Source: Cohnella kolymensis (lineage in GTDB: Bacteria > Bacillota > Bacilli > Paenibacillales > Paenibacillaceae). From it: a stretch of 64,000 bases of DNA. Under the pieces are notes generated by a model that worked only from the letters and a program-made list of their open reading frames with translations, ran no database searches and was not told where the DNA came from. The stretch lies in the NCBI RefSeq assembly GCF_000829465.1, contig NZ_JXAL01000017.1:1-64000 (forward strand). Direction: 5' to 3'. The position numbers were made by a program, and so were the translations under genes. Position 1 is the first letter of the stretch. The number at the start of each line of letters is the position of its first letter. Below, piece by piece: positions 54,657-63,831 of this stretch.

Positions 54657-55476
54657 GTGATAAAACCCCTTCCCTGTTTTGAAACCACTCTACCGCAAAA
54701 TCCACACCATCCCTTTGTTTGAATAGCCGGCATAAGGCAGAGGCGACCGGCCGGACAACTACCGAATGCTTCTCTTCGAATTGTGCTCCGATATCATTGA
54801 ACACTTCAGTCTCAAACTCGATTTCAGAGTATTCGATCCACTCCCGCTCGCCGCCGCTAATGACGGGCGCGCCTTTCAATTCAACCTTCCGATCATGAAG
54901 ACGATTCTCCGCCAGATGAAAGGATGTATTACTGTCATATTCCACTCCTATCAAGAGCACAAAACCGTCCAAGTCATAGATTCGAGCCAAGGGCGATTGC
55001 TCGCCGAGTCCGAAATCCAAGCCGTGAGCTTCGGTCACCAGCTTGGCATGTCTTCCCCATGCGGCAAACGACACGGCTGGATGATCGCTTCGATGTACGC
55101 CTGGGAACGAACGAAAAGTTTCGACGATGGCCCCCATGCCTTGGGATGGCGTATAGGCGGGGTTAAAGGCAGGCATTGTCGCCCGAATCGTGTCCCACCA
55201 AGTTTCGGGAACCGGGGGATTCTCCCACTGTGCCGGGTCTGAATATTCCCCGGAGTGGGCAGGCATCACCAGGGTGCCTTCGTCTGTAATCACTTCCATG
55301 AGAGCTTGAACGACTGCAACCGGTCCGCCGCTCACCCAGCCTAATGAACTGAGGGAGGAATGAACGATCAAGGTCATTCCCGGGGCTAGACCCAGCTGCC
55401 GGAACTCCTGTTCCAGCAAGGGTTTGGTCACGACTTGCGAATAACGCCGAATCGCTTCTTCTTCTTTGGTCATCAT
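54649..55476 (-). CDS. Aminoglycoside N(3)-acetyltransferase-like protein (YokD family)
   Basis: 275 residues. Conserved AAC(3) features: LIVHSSLSSLGWVSGGPVAVVQALMEVI, GTLVMPAHS, HPAVSFAAWGRHA and LLIGVEYDSNTSFHLAE. Enzymes of this fold acetylate the 3-amino group of 2-deoxystreptamine aminoglycosides; chromosomal YokD-like members of Bacilli often show little or no resistance and may have another substrate. Coupled to the downstream GNAT gene. Confidence 0.85.
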   Translation of the reverse strand: MMTKEEEAIRRYSQVVTKPLLEQEFRQLGLAPGMTLIVHSSLSSLGWVSGGPVAVVQALMEVITDEGTLVMPAHSGEYSDPAQWENPPVPETWWDTIRATMPAFNPAYTPSQGMGAIVETFRSFPGVHRSDHPAVSFAAWGRHAKLVTEAHGLDFGLGEQSPLARIYDLDGFVLLIGVEYDSNTSFHLAENRLHDRKVELKGAPVISGGEREWIEYSEIEFETEVFNDIGAQFEEKHSVVVRPVASALCRLFKQRDGVDFAVEWFQNREGVLSRD

Positions 55477-55507
55477 CGTCTGATTCCTACTTTATCGAAT
55501 GTTGGTG

Positions 55508-55852
55508 TTACCGTGAATCCGGATTGAATGCGGTGATGAGCCGTTTGGGCGATACGCTTCGCCAAGCCTTGATCAGCAAACCGTGCAGCTCTGCAGGTTC
55601 AACCCGATCCATCCGGACAACCATGTAATTCAAGTTTGAAAAAGCCGCCGGCATCTGATAGATATCGGGATCCATCATCGTGTACACAGCCCGGTCGTCG
55701 GGAGCCGTTTTGATCACCAGTGAAATCCGATCCGGCTGAATAACCGCAAATATTTTGTTCCGCACACGAAAAGACGGTTTATCCCAATGCTTCACCTCAA
55801 CGGCTTCAGGAAACGATAGTGCGATATTTCTGACTTCCTCCGGCGTGATCAT
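55508..55852 (-). CDS. YjbR/MmcQ-family protein
   Basis: 114 residues from ATG 55852 (GAGGAGTG upstream). ITPEEVRNIALSFPEAVEVKHWDKPSFRVRNKIFAVI opening and the closing LIKAWRSVSPKRLI are diagnostic of the YjbR fold. Starts 14 nt after the repaired stop of the AHSA1-like gene, so it belongs to the same transcript. Confidence 0.85.
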   Translation of the reverse strand: MITPEEVRNIALSFPEAVEVKHWDKPSFRVRNKIFAVIQPDRISLVIKTAPDDRAVYTMMDPDIYQMPAAFSNLNYMVVRMDRVEPAELHGLLIKAWRSVSPKRLITAFNPDSR

Positions 55853-55866
55853 TGAATGCACTCCTC

Positions 55867-56297
55867 TCAACCGGCTTCCGCCAGCCTCGCAATCACCTGT
55901 TCCCAGCGATTCTTCATCTCATCTCTGACGCGGGCGTCAGATAAATGCTCTTGATGGAAGCTTACCGTTGTCTTGAAGGGATTATCGCCGCTGCTAATGA
56001 GACGGATCTGAAGCGTTGACGGCTTGCTCCAGCTTCTAGCTGCCAGGTGAGACGAAGCTGCTCATGAAGCTTTACGACCTTGAACTCGCCTGCTATGCCT
56101 TCCTCCGACTCGTACTTCTCGCCGACATCGAACCGCACCGCCGTCAAGCTGCCCAGCCACCATTTCAAACCCTCTGCGGATGTCAGCCTTTCCCAAGCTT
56201 CTTCCTTGCTGATCGACAGCGTTCTTCTTACTCCAATCTGAAAACCGGCTTTCGCTGTCAATCCGACCGGCTTACGCTCCGAATTGTTACGTGTCAT
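55867..56297 (-). CDS. SRPBCC/AHSA1-domain protein (frameshifted)
   Basis: 143 residues after adding one base. START-like helix-grip fold: GFQIGVRRTLSISKEEAWERLTSAEGLKWWLG, GEKYESEEGIAGEFKVV, and, in the shifted frame, LRLTWQLEAWSKPSTLQIRL to HLSDARVRDEMKNRWEQVI, the helix typical of AHSA1 proteins. The break is at about 56035 (GAAGC-TGG). Without repair the protein ends early at 55962. Family members bind hydrophobic ligands; the role is unknown. ATGA overlap with the upstream DUF2164 gene. Confidence 0.78.
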
Positions 56298-56551
56298 GAT
56301 AAGCCTCCTTTAGTCAGATTTGGGGCATACAGCTCCTCTTCAAGTTCGGATGTTTTTTGCAGGATCGTTTGACGGCTGTCTTCAATGGCTTTGTTGTAAA
56401 TATACGGTCCGATCTCCTTAATCATTAAATCCACGAGCTGCTCGGCGGCAAGCTCTCCGATCGTCTCGCCGCGATCCGATTCAAAGTGGGCGATTACGCC
56501 TCTAATAATTTCGTCCTTCTGTTCCTTCGGCAATTTGATTGGAATGAGCAT
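56294..56551 (-). CDS. DUF2164 family protein
   Basis: 85 residues: IKLPKEQKDEIIRGVIAHFESDRGETIGELAAEQLVDLMIKEIGPYIYNKAIEDS covers nearly the whole DUF2164 domain, small helical proteins of unknown function. Heads the short operon with the AHSA1-like and YjbR genes (4-bp overlap with the next gene). Confidence 0.85.
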   Translation of the reverse strand: MLIPIKLPKEQKDEIIRGVIAHFESDRGETIGELAAEQLVDLMIKEIGPYIYNKAIEDSRQTILQKTSELEEELYAPNLTKGGLS

Positions 56552-56705
56552 TCGGCTGTCTCCTGTCCCCTGTCTCTGTTTCCTGCTTATGCCATTGATT
56601 ATACATCTCCGTATTCAAGCCCGTCCAACAACAATCATTGAGTTTTATGCGATGGCCGGATTATAATGTAGACTGTTGCTTAAATTTAAGAAAAAGGTGC
56701 GATAT

Positions 56706-58262
56706 ATGAGTATTTTAACGGTAAAAAACTTGACTCACGGCTTCGGCGACCGCGCGATATTTAACAATGTGTCCTTCCGATTGTTGAAAGGCGAGCACGT
56801 TGCGCTAATCGGCGCGAACGGTGAAGGCAAGTCGACCTTTATGAATATTATAACGGGGAGTTTGGAGCCGGATGCCGGGAAAGTCGAATGGGCCAAAAAA
56901 GTTCGCGTCGGTTACCTGGATCAGCACTCCGTGCTGCACAAAGGAATGACGATTCGCGATGTGCTGAAAGGTGCATTCAGCTATCTTATCGATCTCGAGA
57001 ACGAGATGAACCAAATGTATGACCGCATGGGCTCAGCCTCTCCGGAGGAACTGGAACAGCTGTTGGAGGAAGTCGGCAACATCCAGGATACGCTGACGAA
57101 TAACGACTTTTATCTGATCGACGCCAAGGTCGAAGAAATCGCGCGCGGTCTCGGACTGGGAGATATCGGGCTGGACAGGGACGTACATGATTTAAGCGGC
57201 GGACAGCGAACCAAGGTTCTGCTCGCCAAGCTGCTGCTGGAAAAACCGGATATCCTTCTATTGGACGAGCCGACCAACTACCTGGATGAGCAGCACATCG
57301 AGTGGCTCAAGCGCTATTTGCAAGAGTATGAGAACGCCTTTATTCTCGTATCCCACGATATTCCGTTCCTGAACAGCGTAATCAATCTCATTTACCATGT
57401 GGAAAATCAAGAGTTGAGCAGATACGTCGGAGATTACGATACATTCCAGCAGCAGCACGAAGCGAAAAAGGCCCAGCTGGAATCCGCATATAAGCGTCAA
57501 CAGCAGGAAATTGACGATCTTAAGGACTTTGTCGCCAGGAACAAAGCTCGTGTCTCTACGCGCAACATGGCGATGTCCAGACAGAAAAAGCTCGATAATA
57601 TGGACATTATAGAACTCGCGAAAGAGAAGCCGAAGCCGGAGTTCCTTTTCAAGGAAGCCCGAACTTCAAGCCGGCTCATCTTCGAAGCCAAGAATCTTGT
57701 GATCGGCTACGAAGATCCTCTCTGCAGCCCGATCGACCTGCTGATGGAACGCGGGCAGAAGATCGCGATCGTCGGAGCTAACGGTATCGGCAAGACTACG
57801 CTGCTTCGCAGCTTGATCGGCGAGATCCCTGCCCTGTCCGGATCCGTTACTCGGGGCGACAATCTGTACACCGGCTATTTCGAACAGGAGATCAAGGGCG
57901 GAGTCGATGAAACCTGTATTGAAGCGGTGTGGAAGGACTTCCCGTCGTTCTCTCAGTTTGAAGTGCGCGCAGCGCTCGCCAAATGCGGTCTGACTACCAA
58001 GCATATTGAGAGCAAGGTGTCCGTTCTTAGCGGCGGCGAGAAAGCCAAGGTTCGCCTGTGTAAGCTCATTAACCGGGAAACGAATTTGCTCGTGCTGGAC
58101 GAGCCGACCAACCATCTTGATGTGGACGCTAAAGACGAATTGAAACGCGCGCTTAAGGCATACAAAGGCAGCATTTTGCTCATCAGCCACGAGCCGGAGT
58201 TCTACCGCGATATTGCGACAGATGTTTGGAACTGTGAAGAGTGGACGACCAAAGTTTTTTAA
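56706..58262 (+). CDS. ABC-F family ATPase (translation factor type)
   Basis: 518 residues from ATG 56706 (AAAAAGGTG upstream). Two ATPase domains without membrane segments: Walker A GANGEGKST and GANGIGKTT, signatures LSGGQRTKVLLAKLLL and LSGGEKAKVRLCKLI, Walker B ILLLDEPTN and LLVLDEPTN, joined by a linker (about 240-320) with basic helices. ABC-F proteins act at the ribosomal E site, easing stalled translation or giving antibiotic target protection. No leader attenuator was noticed, which favours a housekeeping role. Confidence 0.9.
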   Translation: MSILTVKNLTHGFGDRAIFNNVSFRLLKGEHVALIGANGEGKSTFMNIITGSLEPDAGKVEWAKKVRVGYLDQHSVLHKGMTIRDVLKGAFSYLIDLENEMNQMYDRMGSASPEELEQLLEEVGNIQDTLTNNDFYLIDAKVEEIARGLGLGDIGLDRDVHDLSGGQRTKVLLAKLLLEKPDILLLDEPTNYLDEQHIEWLKRYLQEYENAFILVSHDIPFLNSVINLIYHVENQELSRYVGDYDTFQQQHEAKKAQLESAYKRQQQEIDDLKDFVARNKARVSTRNMAMSRQKKLDNMDIIELAKEKPKPEFLFKEARTSSRLIFEAKNLVIGYEDPLCSPIDLLMERGQKIAIVGANGIGKTTLLRSLIGEIPALSGSVTRGDNLYTGYFEQEIKGGVDETCIEAVWKDFPSFSQFEVRAALAKCGLTTKHIESKVSVLSGGEKAKVRLCKLINRETNLLVLDEPTNHLDVDAKDELKRALKAYKGSILLISHEPEFYRDIATDVWNCEEWTTKVF

Positions 58263-58305
58263 AATTGTGCGGAGCACGTAACGTTCTATATAGGAGGTCT
58301 TCAGA

Positions 58306-58728
58306 GTGCAGCTCGGCGGGATCAATCATCTGCTTTTCTCAGTCAGCGATCTGGACGAATCCATCCGGTTCTATACCACGGTCTTAAATGCGAAGCTGTT
58401 AGTCAAAGGCAGGAGCTTAGCTTACTTTGATCTAAACGGGCTTTGGCTGGCGCTGAATGTAGAAAAGGACATCCCTCGCAATGAAATTCAGCATTCGTAC
58501 ACGCATATCGCCTTTTCCCTGAAGGACGAGGAATTCGATTCTGCAGAAGAGCGGCTAAAGAGGCTGAATGTCAACATTCTTCCAGGGAGAACCAGAGACG
58601 AGAGAGACAAGCGTTCCATTTACTTTACAGATCCTGACGGGCATAAATTCGAATTCCATACGGGCAGTTTGCAAGACCGGATGGATTATTACAGAACGGA
58701 AAAGCCTCATATGCAATTCTTCGAGTAA
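58306..58728 (+). CDS. fosB: Metallothiol transferase FosB (fosfomycin resistance)
   Basis: 140 residues from GTG 58306 (TAGGAGGT upstream). VOC fold with metal ligands His in INHLLFSV, His in YTHIAFSL and Glu in KFEFHTGSL, and the FosB-type [16 protein letters not shown] and [18 protein letters not shown]. FosB adds bacillithiol to fosfomycin using a divalent metal. Follows the ABC-F gene by 43 nt and may be cotranscribed. Residues match FosB better than FosA or FosX. Confidence 0.92.
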   Translation: MQLGGINHLLFSVSDLDESIRFYTTVLNAKLLVKGRSLAYFDLNGLWLALNVEKDIPRNEIQHSYTHIAFSLKDEEFDSAEERLKRLNVNILPGRTRDERDKRSIYFTDPDGHKFEFHTGSLQDRMDYYRTEKPHMQFFE

Positions 58729-58729
58729 A

Positions 58730-58770
58730 AACAAAGGACAGAGGGTTCATCCCTTCTATCCTTTGTTGTT
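58730..58770 (+). terminator. Intrinsic terminator after fosB
   Basis: AACAAAGGA..GAGGG / CCCTTC..TCCTTTGTT stem-loop immediately after the stop. Confidence 0.7.
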
Positions 58771-58914
58771 ATCCCGTATAACAAAATCTTACTTTTGTAA
58801 CGAAAAAAATGGCTATATTCGAGGAGTTGCAATGTTCGTGCCATGCATAGGTTAGATGTCCTTCAGCAATCATAAATCCATTCGTAAAAATTGGGCTATG
58901 GAGGGAAAATACGG

Positions 58915-60039
58915 ATGGATCAACAATACAACCCGATCTTCAACTCATTTGTGTTCGACAACGGAATGGATTTGCGCAACCGGATCGTCATGGCGCCTAT
59001 GACCAACTTCTCTTCTCATGAAGACGGCACCGTTTCCGATGCTGAATTGGCCTACTATGCCCGCAGAGCTGACGGTGTAAGTATGGTAATCACGGCATGC
59101 ACCTATGTCACTGCGAACGGAAAAGGATTTCATGGAGAATTTGCCGGTCATCGCGATGAGATGATCCCAAGCTTGCGAAGGCTTGCCACCGTCATCAAGG
59201 ACAAAGGTGCAGCGGCCGTACTGCAGATTTTCCACGGCGGCCGAATGTGTCCTGTTGAACTCGTACCGAACGGTGACGTAGTGAGCGCCAGTTCCATCTC
59301 ATCGAGCGAAAATCCTAATGTGGTGCCGAGGACGCTTACCAATGACGAAGTGGAAGCCATTATCCGCGATTTCGGACAAGCTGCTCGCCGCGCGATTGAA
59401 GCGGGTTACGACGGTGTTGAAATCCATGGTGCCAACGGATATTTGATTCAACAGTTCTTCTCCCCTCATTCCAACGAACGTGAGGATCACTGGGGAGGCG
59501 ACTTAGAGCAGCGAATGGCGTTTCCTTTAGCTGTAGTTGATGAGGTCAATAGGGTTGTAGCCGAACATGCGAAGCGGCCCTTTCTGGTAGGCTACCGCTT
59601 CTCGCCGGAAGAACCGGAAACGCCCGGGATCACCATGTCTGACACACTTAGTTTAATCGATAAGCTGGCAGACAAAAACCTGGATTATCTCCATGTTTCT
59701 CTAATGGATTTCTGGTCACGTCCGAGACGCGGGGTCGATGACAGCAAGACCCGTATGGAGTGGATTCTGGAGCGGGTCGGAGACCGCGTTCCGGTTATCG
59801 GCGTAGGCTCGATTCATACGGTGGAAGATGCGCTGAAAGCTTTCCAAACCGGTGTGCCGTTACTCGCATTGGCGCGTGAAATTATTATGGAACCTGACTG
59901 GATGGAGAAAGCTGCGAACGGACGGGAGAGAGATATCAAAACCACGTTAAGCAGGGACGATCAAGCCCGTTTGGTCATTCCCGATCCGTTATGGCAGGCG
60001 ATCATAAACACTCCCGGATGGTTCCCGGTGGAACAATAA
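58915..60039 (+). CDS. Old Yellow Enzyme-family NADH:flavin oxidoreductase
   Basis: 374 residues from ATG 58915 (GGAGGG upstream). FMN-binding TIM barrel: LRNRIVMAPMTNFSSHEDGTVSDAELAYYARRADG, LQIFHGGRM, GYDGVEIHGANGYLIQQFFSPHSNEREDHWGG, and VIGVGSIHTVEDA. Reduces activated alkenes in related enzymes; physiological substrate unknown. Single gene with its own upstream region. Confidence 0.88.
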   Translation: MDQQYNPIFNSFVFDNGMDLRNRIVMAPMTNFSSHEDGTVSDAELAYYARRADGVSMVITACTYVTANGKGFHGEFAGHRDEMIPSLRRLATVIKDKGAAAVLQIFHGGRMCPVELVPNGDVVSASSISSSENPNVVPRTLTNDEVEAIIRDFGQAARRAIEAGYDGVEIHGANGYLIQQFFSPHSNEREDHWGGDLEQRMAFPLAVVDEVNRVVAEHAKRPFLVGYRFSPEEPETPGITMSDTLSLIDKLADKNLDYLHVSLMDFWSRPRRGVDDSKTRMEWILERVGDRVPVIGVGSIHTVEDALKAFQTGVPLLALAREIIMEPDWMEKAANGRERDIKTTLSRDDQARLVIPDPLWQAIINTPGWFPVEQ

Positions 60040-60151
60040 ACTGACGGGCTGCCCTCATGGCAGCCTGTTCTGTCAAAATTCGATAAAAACTGGTAAGATT
60101 ATGGATAGAGCGCGTGTGAATGCCGGCAAACCTATAAGGTGGAGATCAATC

Positions 60152-61405
60152 TTGGTAAACTTCATCAAAACGATGATGAGCAATTTTATGTTCATGCTTA
60201 TTCCACCTGTCGTCTATTTTCTCTACTGGAGTTCCAGCGAGAATAGGCGCCCCAAATTTTCACCTCTGATTATGCTCATTACGCTTACCAGTTCCATGCT
60301 GCTTTGCATGTCTTTCCCTTATGAATACCAGGATCATTTTAATTTTGATTTCAGGCACGTCCCGATCGTGTTAGGAGTCTTATATGGAGGTCCGCGTCTC
60401 GGCGCACTTATTGTTGCCATTTTTTTAGTCTACCGTTATGTAATAGGCGGAGAAGGTGTGTCACCGGGTTCGCTCATTACGGTCGCCGTCTATTTAAGCC
60501 TCGTCTACATCAAGTCCAGATATCATTTGGATACCCGCTACAAGCTGATTCTGGCGGTATGGATCTCTGCCGCGATCGTTCCGATCCCACTGCTGCTGTC
60601 GCTGGCGTTAACTAATTTAATAACGTTCCAACTTGCGTTCTCTTTTATTCTATTCCGGCTTGTTCAGAGCGTGGCCATCTGTTTCATTGTTTATCTTATC
60701 GAATTTTTGATCGATCATTATAAAATGCAAAGCCAATTGCAAGAATCCGAGAAAATGAGAGTTGTAAGTGAACTTGCCGCCAGCGTTTCACATGAAATCC
60801 GGAATCCTTTGACTACGGTTAAGGGAATGCTGCAGCTGCTCGGAGCAAACGATTATTCCAAAGAAAAGAAGCAGGAATATATCAAAATGGCTCTGAACGA
60901 GCTGGATACATCTATTAATATCATTTCGGATTATTTGACCTTTTCCAAGCCTCAATTAGATAACGTAAAGCCGATCCATCTCGCCGATGAATGCAAAAAA
61001 GTCATTAATGTGCTGACTCCCTACGCTAACTTGCACCAGGTCCATTTACACTTCAGCCTTGATCCATCTTGCATCATATTGGGCGACAGCCAAAAGCTTC
61101 GTCAAAGCGTTATCAATCTGGTCAAAAATTGCATCGAGGCCTCAAAGGATGGCACGGTGGAGCTTATAGTCCAGAACAATAGAGAAGGATCCATTATTCA
61201 GATCAGGGATACGGGAATCGGAATGACCAAAGAACAAGTGAACAGACTCGGCACCCCGTATTATTCGACCAAAGAAAAAGGGACCGGGCTCGGCTCGATG
61301 GTCGCTTTCAGTTTAATTAAAGCAATGAACGGCTCCGTGACAGTGGAGAGCGAGATCGGTAAAGGAAGCAGATTTATTATCGCCTTCCCCCATCGCGTCA
61401 TGTGA
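60152..61405 (+). CDS. Sensor histidine kinase, 5TM-LYT type (KinB/KinD-like)
   Basis: 417 residues from TTG 60152 (AAGGTGGAG 7 nt upstream; ATG 60101 lacks a site). About six membrane helices (5TMR_LYT-type sensor, with HVPIVLGVLYGGPRLGALI), then HisKA with SHEIRNPLTTVKGMLQLL and HATPase with N-box VINLVKNCIEAS, IRDTGIGM and GTGLGSMVAFSLI. Similar orphan kinases in Bacilli feed the Spo0 phosphorelay. No response regulator is adjacent, consistent with that role but not proof. Confidence 0.88.
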   Translation: MVNFIKTMMSNFMFMLIPPVVYFLYWSSSENRRPKFSPLIMLITLTSSMLLCMSFPYEYQDHFNFDFRHVPIVLGVLYGGPRLGALIVAIFLVYRYVIGGEGVSPGSLITVAVYLSLVYIKSRYHLDTRYKLILAVWISAAIVPIPLLLSLALTNLITFQLAFSFILFRLVQSVAICFIVYLIEFLIDHYKMQSQLQESEKMRVVSELAASVSHEIRNPLTTVKGMLQLLGANDYSKEKKQEYIKMALNELDTSINIISDYLTFSKPQLDNVKPIHLADECKKVINVLTPYANLHQVHLHFSLDPSCIILGDSQKLRQSVINLVKNCIEASKDGTVELIVQNNREGSIIQIRDTGIGMTKEQVNRLGTPYYSTKEKGTGLGSMVAFSLIKAMNGSVTVESEIGKGSRFIIAFPHRVM

Positions 61406-61435
61406 AAAGCTCCCTTGGCATAGGGAGCTCCAGAT
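61404..61435 (-). terminator. Intrinsic terminator of the PdaA gene
   Basis: Minus-strand GGAGCTCCC-TATGCCAA-GGGAGCTTTTC, right after the stop at 61439. Confidence 0.65.
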
Positions 61436-61438
61436 TAA

Positions 61439-62228
61439 CTATCTGTATATTTTGACTTCCAACCGGTTCAAGTTTTTAAACTCATATCCCCGCTCCCGGG
61501 CAGCGTCGATCATTCTACCCAATGCTTCTGCATTGTCACGGGACACGGAATGCAGCAGGATAACCGCGCCGGGGTGAAGCTGTGCCATCACATTGTCATA
61601 AGCATAGCGCCAGCCTTTTTGATCGTTGATATTCCAGTCTCTATAAGCGATGGACCAGAATACGTTCGTGTAGCCAAGCTCGCCGCAAACAGCCAGCATT
61701 CGATCGCTGAAGATCCCTCTTGGCGGCCGTACAAAATGCATCTCTTGCTGTCCCGTCAGCTCAGCCACTCCCGCTCGCACTTTGTCCAATTCATCCTTTA
61801 TCCTTGCCGGCGATACTTGGGACAGATCAGGATGGCTCCACGAGTGATTGCCGATCAAATGGCCTTCGCTGTACATTCGCTTAATCAGCTCTGGCTGATC
61901 CTTGACAAAATGTCCCGTTACGAAAAAAGCGGCAGGCACTTTCTTCTCTTTTAAGACATCAAGAATTTTGGCAGTCATGCCATTTTCATACCCATTATCG
62001 AAAGTCAGGTACAACTCTTTCTTTTCGGTGTTCCCTAAAAAGATGGCTTGATGCCTTTGAAGTGTGCCCATGAATCCTTCTTGAGCAATGGAGGGGAGTT
62101 CACCGTTCTTGCTTTTTTTAAACCCGAAGTGAAAAGGTCCGGGAGCTTGAGCGGATGCGGTGTAGACCGTCAATAATACGCAAAAAAATAACCGCGAGCA
62201 GAGCCGCAGGCTTAATCGCTCGTTTCAT
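61439..62228 (-). CDS. pdaA: Polysaccharide deacetylase PdaA-like (frameshifted)
   Basis: 262 residues after removal of one base. Start ATG 62228 follows CAGGAGTGAGG and opens a signal peptide (MKRAIKPAALLA...). The frame breaks in T7 (A7 on +, 62182-62188), where T6 restores FCVLLTVYTASAQA. NodB-type deacetylase: LYLTFDNGYENG (usual DDG/DNG acid), GNHSWSHPDLS metal histidines, RPPRGIFSDRM, and ILLHSVSRDNA. PdaA deacetylates MurNAc for muramic delta-lactam formation in the spore cortex; length and motifs fit PdaA rather than PdaB. Confidence 0.88.
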
Positions 62229-62326
62229 GTCCTCACTCCTGTAAATGATCGTCCCAAATATCCTTCCACAATAATCCAAAAGATACTCATCGTCATTTCT
62301 TACAGGAGCGGGTCATCTGCCGGCTG

Positions 62327-62464
62327 TTAAACCGGTTTGTTTAGACTTTCCTTGATCTCATCCAGAGTTTCCTGCATCTTCTGCATTCTTTGCAAACCGG
62401 AATATTGGTTACCGATAATGCCCGCAAAGCCGATTATAATCACGATAGCTATGAATAAAGACAA
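62327..62464 (-). CDS. Small membrane-anchored coiled-coil protein
   Basis: 45 residues from TTG 62464, with AAAGGAGGG 7 nt upstream. One N-terminal membrane helix (FIAIVIIIGFAGIIG) and a short helical tail (GLQRMQKMQETLDEIKESLN) likely to form a coiled coil. Similar tiny proteins are common in Paenibacillaceae without known role. It follows the VOC gene by 14 nt. Confidence 0.6.
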   Translation of the reverse strand: MSLFIAIVIIIGFAGIIGNQYSGLQRMQKMQETLDEIKESLNKPV

Positions 62465-62478
62465 TTTAAAGCCCTCCT

Positions 62479-62907
62479 TTAAAAATGGATCATCGCGCCG
62501 CGTTCGTCGAATACAGCAGTCGGATTCCAGGCAACTTCCCAAACATTCTGCTCCGGATCGAGAAAATACGCGGTCCGTCCTCCCCAAAACGCGTTGCTGG
62601 GCTCTCTGGTAATCCTTGCGCCGGCGCTGCGAATCGTCTCAATGGTCTGGTCCACTTCTTCAGGTTTATCCACATTTATCGCTAATGTTATTCCGCTGAA
62701 CCCTTTCCTCTCCTCAAGCGCCATTCCGGCATCTTTCATAAGCTCCTGCAAGGGAAACAAAGACAGCAATACGCCTGCAGTTTCAAATACACAGTAATCG
62801 TCGGAGCTCATCTCCGTTTCACGCCAACCGAGCTTTTGATAAAACCTTCGCAGCTCCGGCAAATCCCTGGCTCCAATCGTAATCAGACTTACTCTTTGCG
62901 GTACCAT
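62479..62907 (-). CDS. VOC-family (glyoxalase-like) protein
   Basis: 142 residues with paired beta-alpha-beta-beta-beta modules: RVSLITIGARDLPELRRFYQKLGW, then GGRTAYFLDPEQNVWEVAW. Metal positions are incomplete relative to glyoxalase I (Thr in place of the first His), so it may be a binding protein or use another chemistry. Start overlaps the stop of the PH-domain gene by one base. Confidence 0.8.
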   Translation of the reverse strand: MVPQRVSLITIGARDLPELRRFYQKLGWRETEMSSDDYCVFETAGVLLSLFPLQELMKDAGMALEERKGFSGITLAINVDKPEEVDQTIETIRSAGARITREPSNAFWGGRTAYFLDPEQNVWEVAWNPTAVFDERGAMIHF

Positions 62908-63365
62908 TACAATTCCTCCTTACGAAACGGATCTACTTTTATTTCAGGATTGCGCTTCTTTAATTCATCAACAAACAATTGCTGAGGTTCAGGTGAGATC
63001 TTAATGCTCCCTAAGACCCCTGTCTTATAATGGATCTCGATGGCATCTCTAGCGGACATAATTCGATACCCGAACCAAATATTGGGGTGAAAAGAGATCC
63101 TGGTGATATCCTCATATTTAATTAAAGATTTAACGGGTCCGCCTCGGACATATAGATGATCCTGCCTGAATTCATAAGTTATGTCCATCATAATCCAAAC
63201 CAAAAACACCGATATTACGACCGCGATACCAATCACAATCAGGACATCTTGGACATTCGTATCTTCAAAAAATAAGATGGGAACAATCAGTATACTATTA
63301 ACAAATACAAGCATGATGGTTAGCAATCTCTTGTAGAAGCTATCCCTTTTTACTTTGAATTTCAT
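62907..63365 (-). CDS. Membrane PH-domain protein (bPH type)
   Basis: 152 residues from ATG 63365 (TGAGGAT upstream). Two membrane helices near the N-terminus (about 14-32 and 40-60), followed by a bacterial PH-like domain (YEFRQDHLYVRGGPVKSLIKYEDITRISFHPNIWFGYRIMSARDAIEIHY). SunI/YnzG-like and YyaB-like proteins share this arrangement; function usually unknown. Divergent from the DCC-family gene at 63424. Confidence 0.75.
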   Translation of the reverse strand: MKFKVKRDSFYKRLLTIMLVFVNSILIVPILFFEDTNVQDVLIVIGIAVVISVFLVWIMMDITYEFRQDHLYVRGGPVKSLIKYEDITRISFHPNIWFGYRIMSARDAIEIHYKTGVLGSIKISPEPQQLFVDELKKRNPEIKVDPFRKEEL

Positions 63366-63423
63366 AAGTATCCTCACAAGTGTATAATAGGTAGCAATTC
63401 TGTTCCCTATGGAGTGTACATTT

Positions 63424-63825
63424 ATGCCGGAAGATCGAGTGATTCTGTTCGATGGAGTATGTAATCTATGCAACAACAGTGTTCAATTCATTATCAAGAG
63501 AGACCCGAACGGCTATTATAGATTTGCTTCACTTCAAAGCGATATAGGGCAAGCTTACTTGAGTAAATACAACCTGGGCGGCTATGCGGACAGCTTCGTG
63601 CTGATTGAACAGGATCGCGCTTATTTGAAATCGGATGCTGCATTACAAATCTCGAAAAACTTAGCAGGTGTGTGGAAGGTCTTTTACCTGTTCAAAATCG
63701 TTCCTCGACCTTTGCGGAATCTGGTCTATAGCGTCATCGCGAAAAATAGATACAAATGGTTCGGCAAAAAAGAAGCTTGCATGATTCCAACACCGGACAT
63801 CAAATCCAGGTTTCTTGATGCTTGA
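63424..63825 (+). CDS. DCC-family thiol-disulfide oxidoreductase (DUF393, YuxK-like)
   Basis: 133 residues from ATG 63424 (GGAGTG 8 nt upstream). Thioredoxin-like domain with the family motif FDGVCNLC close to the N-terminus and YRFASLQSDIGQAYL. The CxxC pair suggests redox chemistry. No partner gene is evident. Confidence 0.85.
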   Translation: MPEDRVILFDGVCNLCNNSVQFIIKRDPNGYYRFASLQSDIGQAYLSKYNLGGYADSFVLIEQDRAYLKSDAALQISKNLAGVWKVFYLFKIVPRPLRNLVYSVIAKNRYKWFGKKEACMIPTPDIKSRFLDA

Positions 63826-63831
63826 CCCTGC

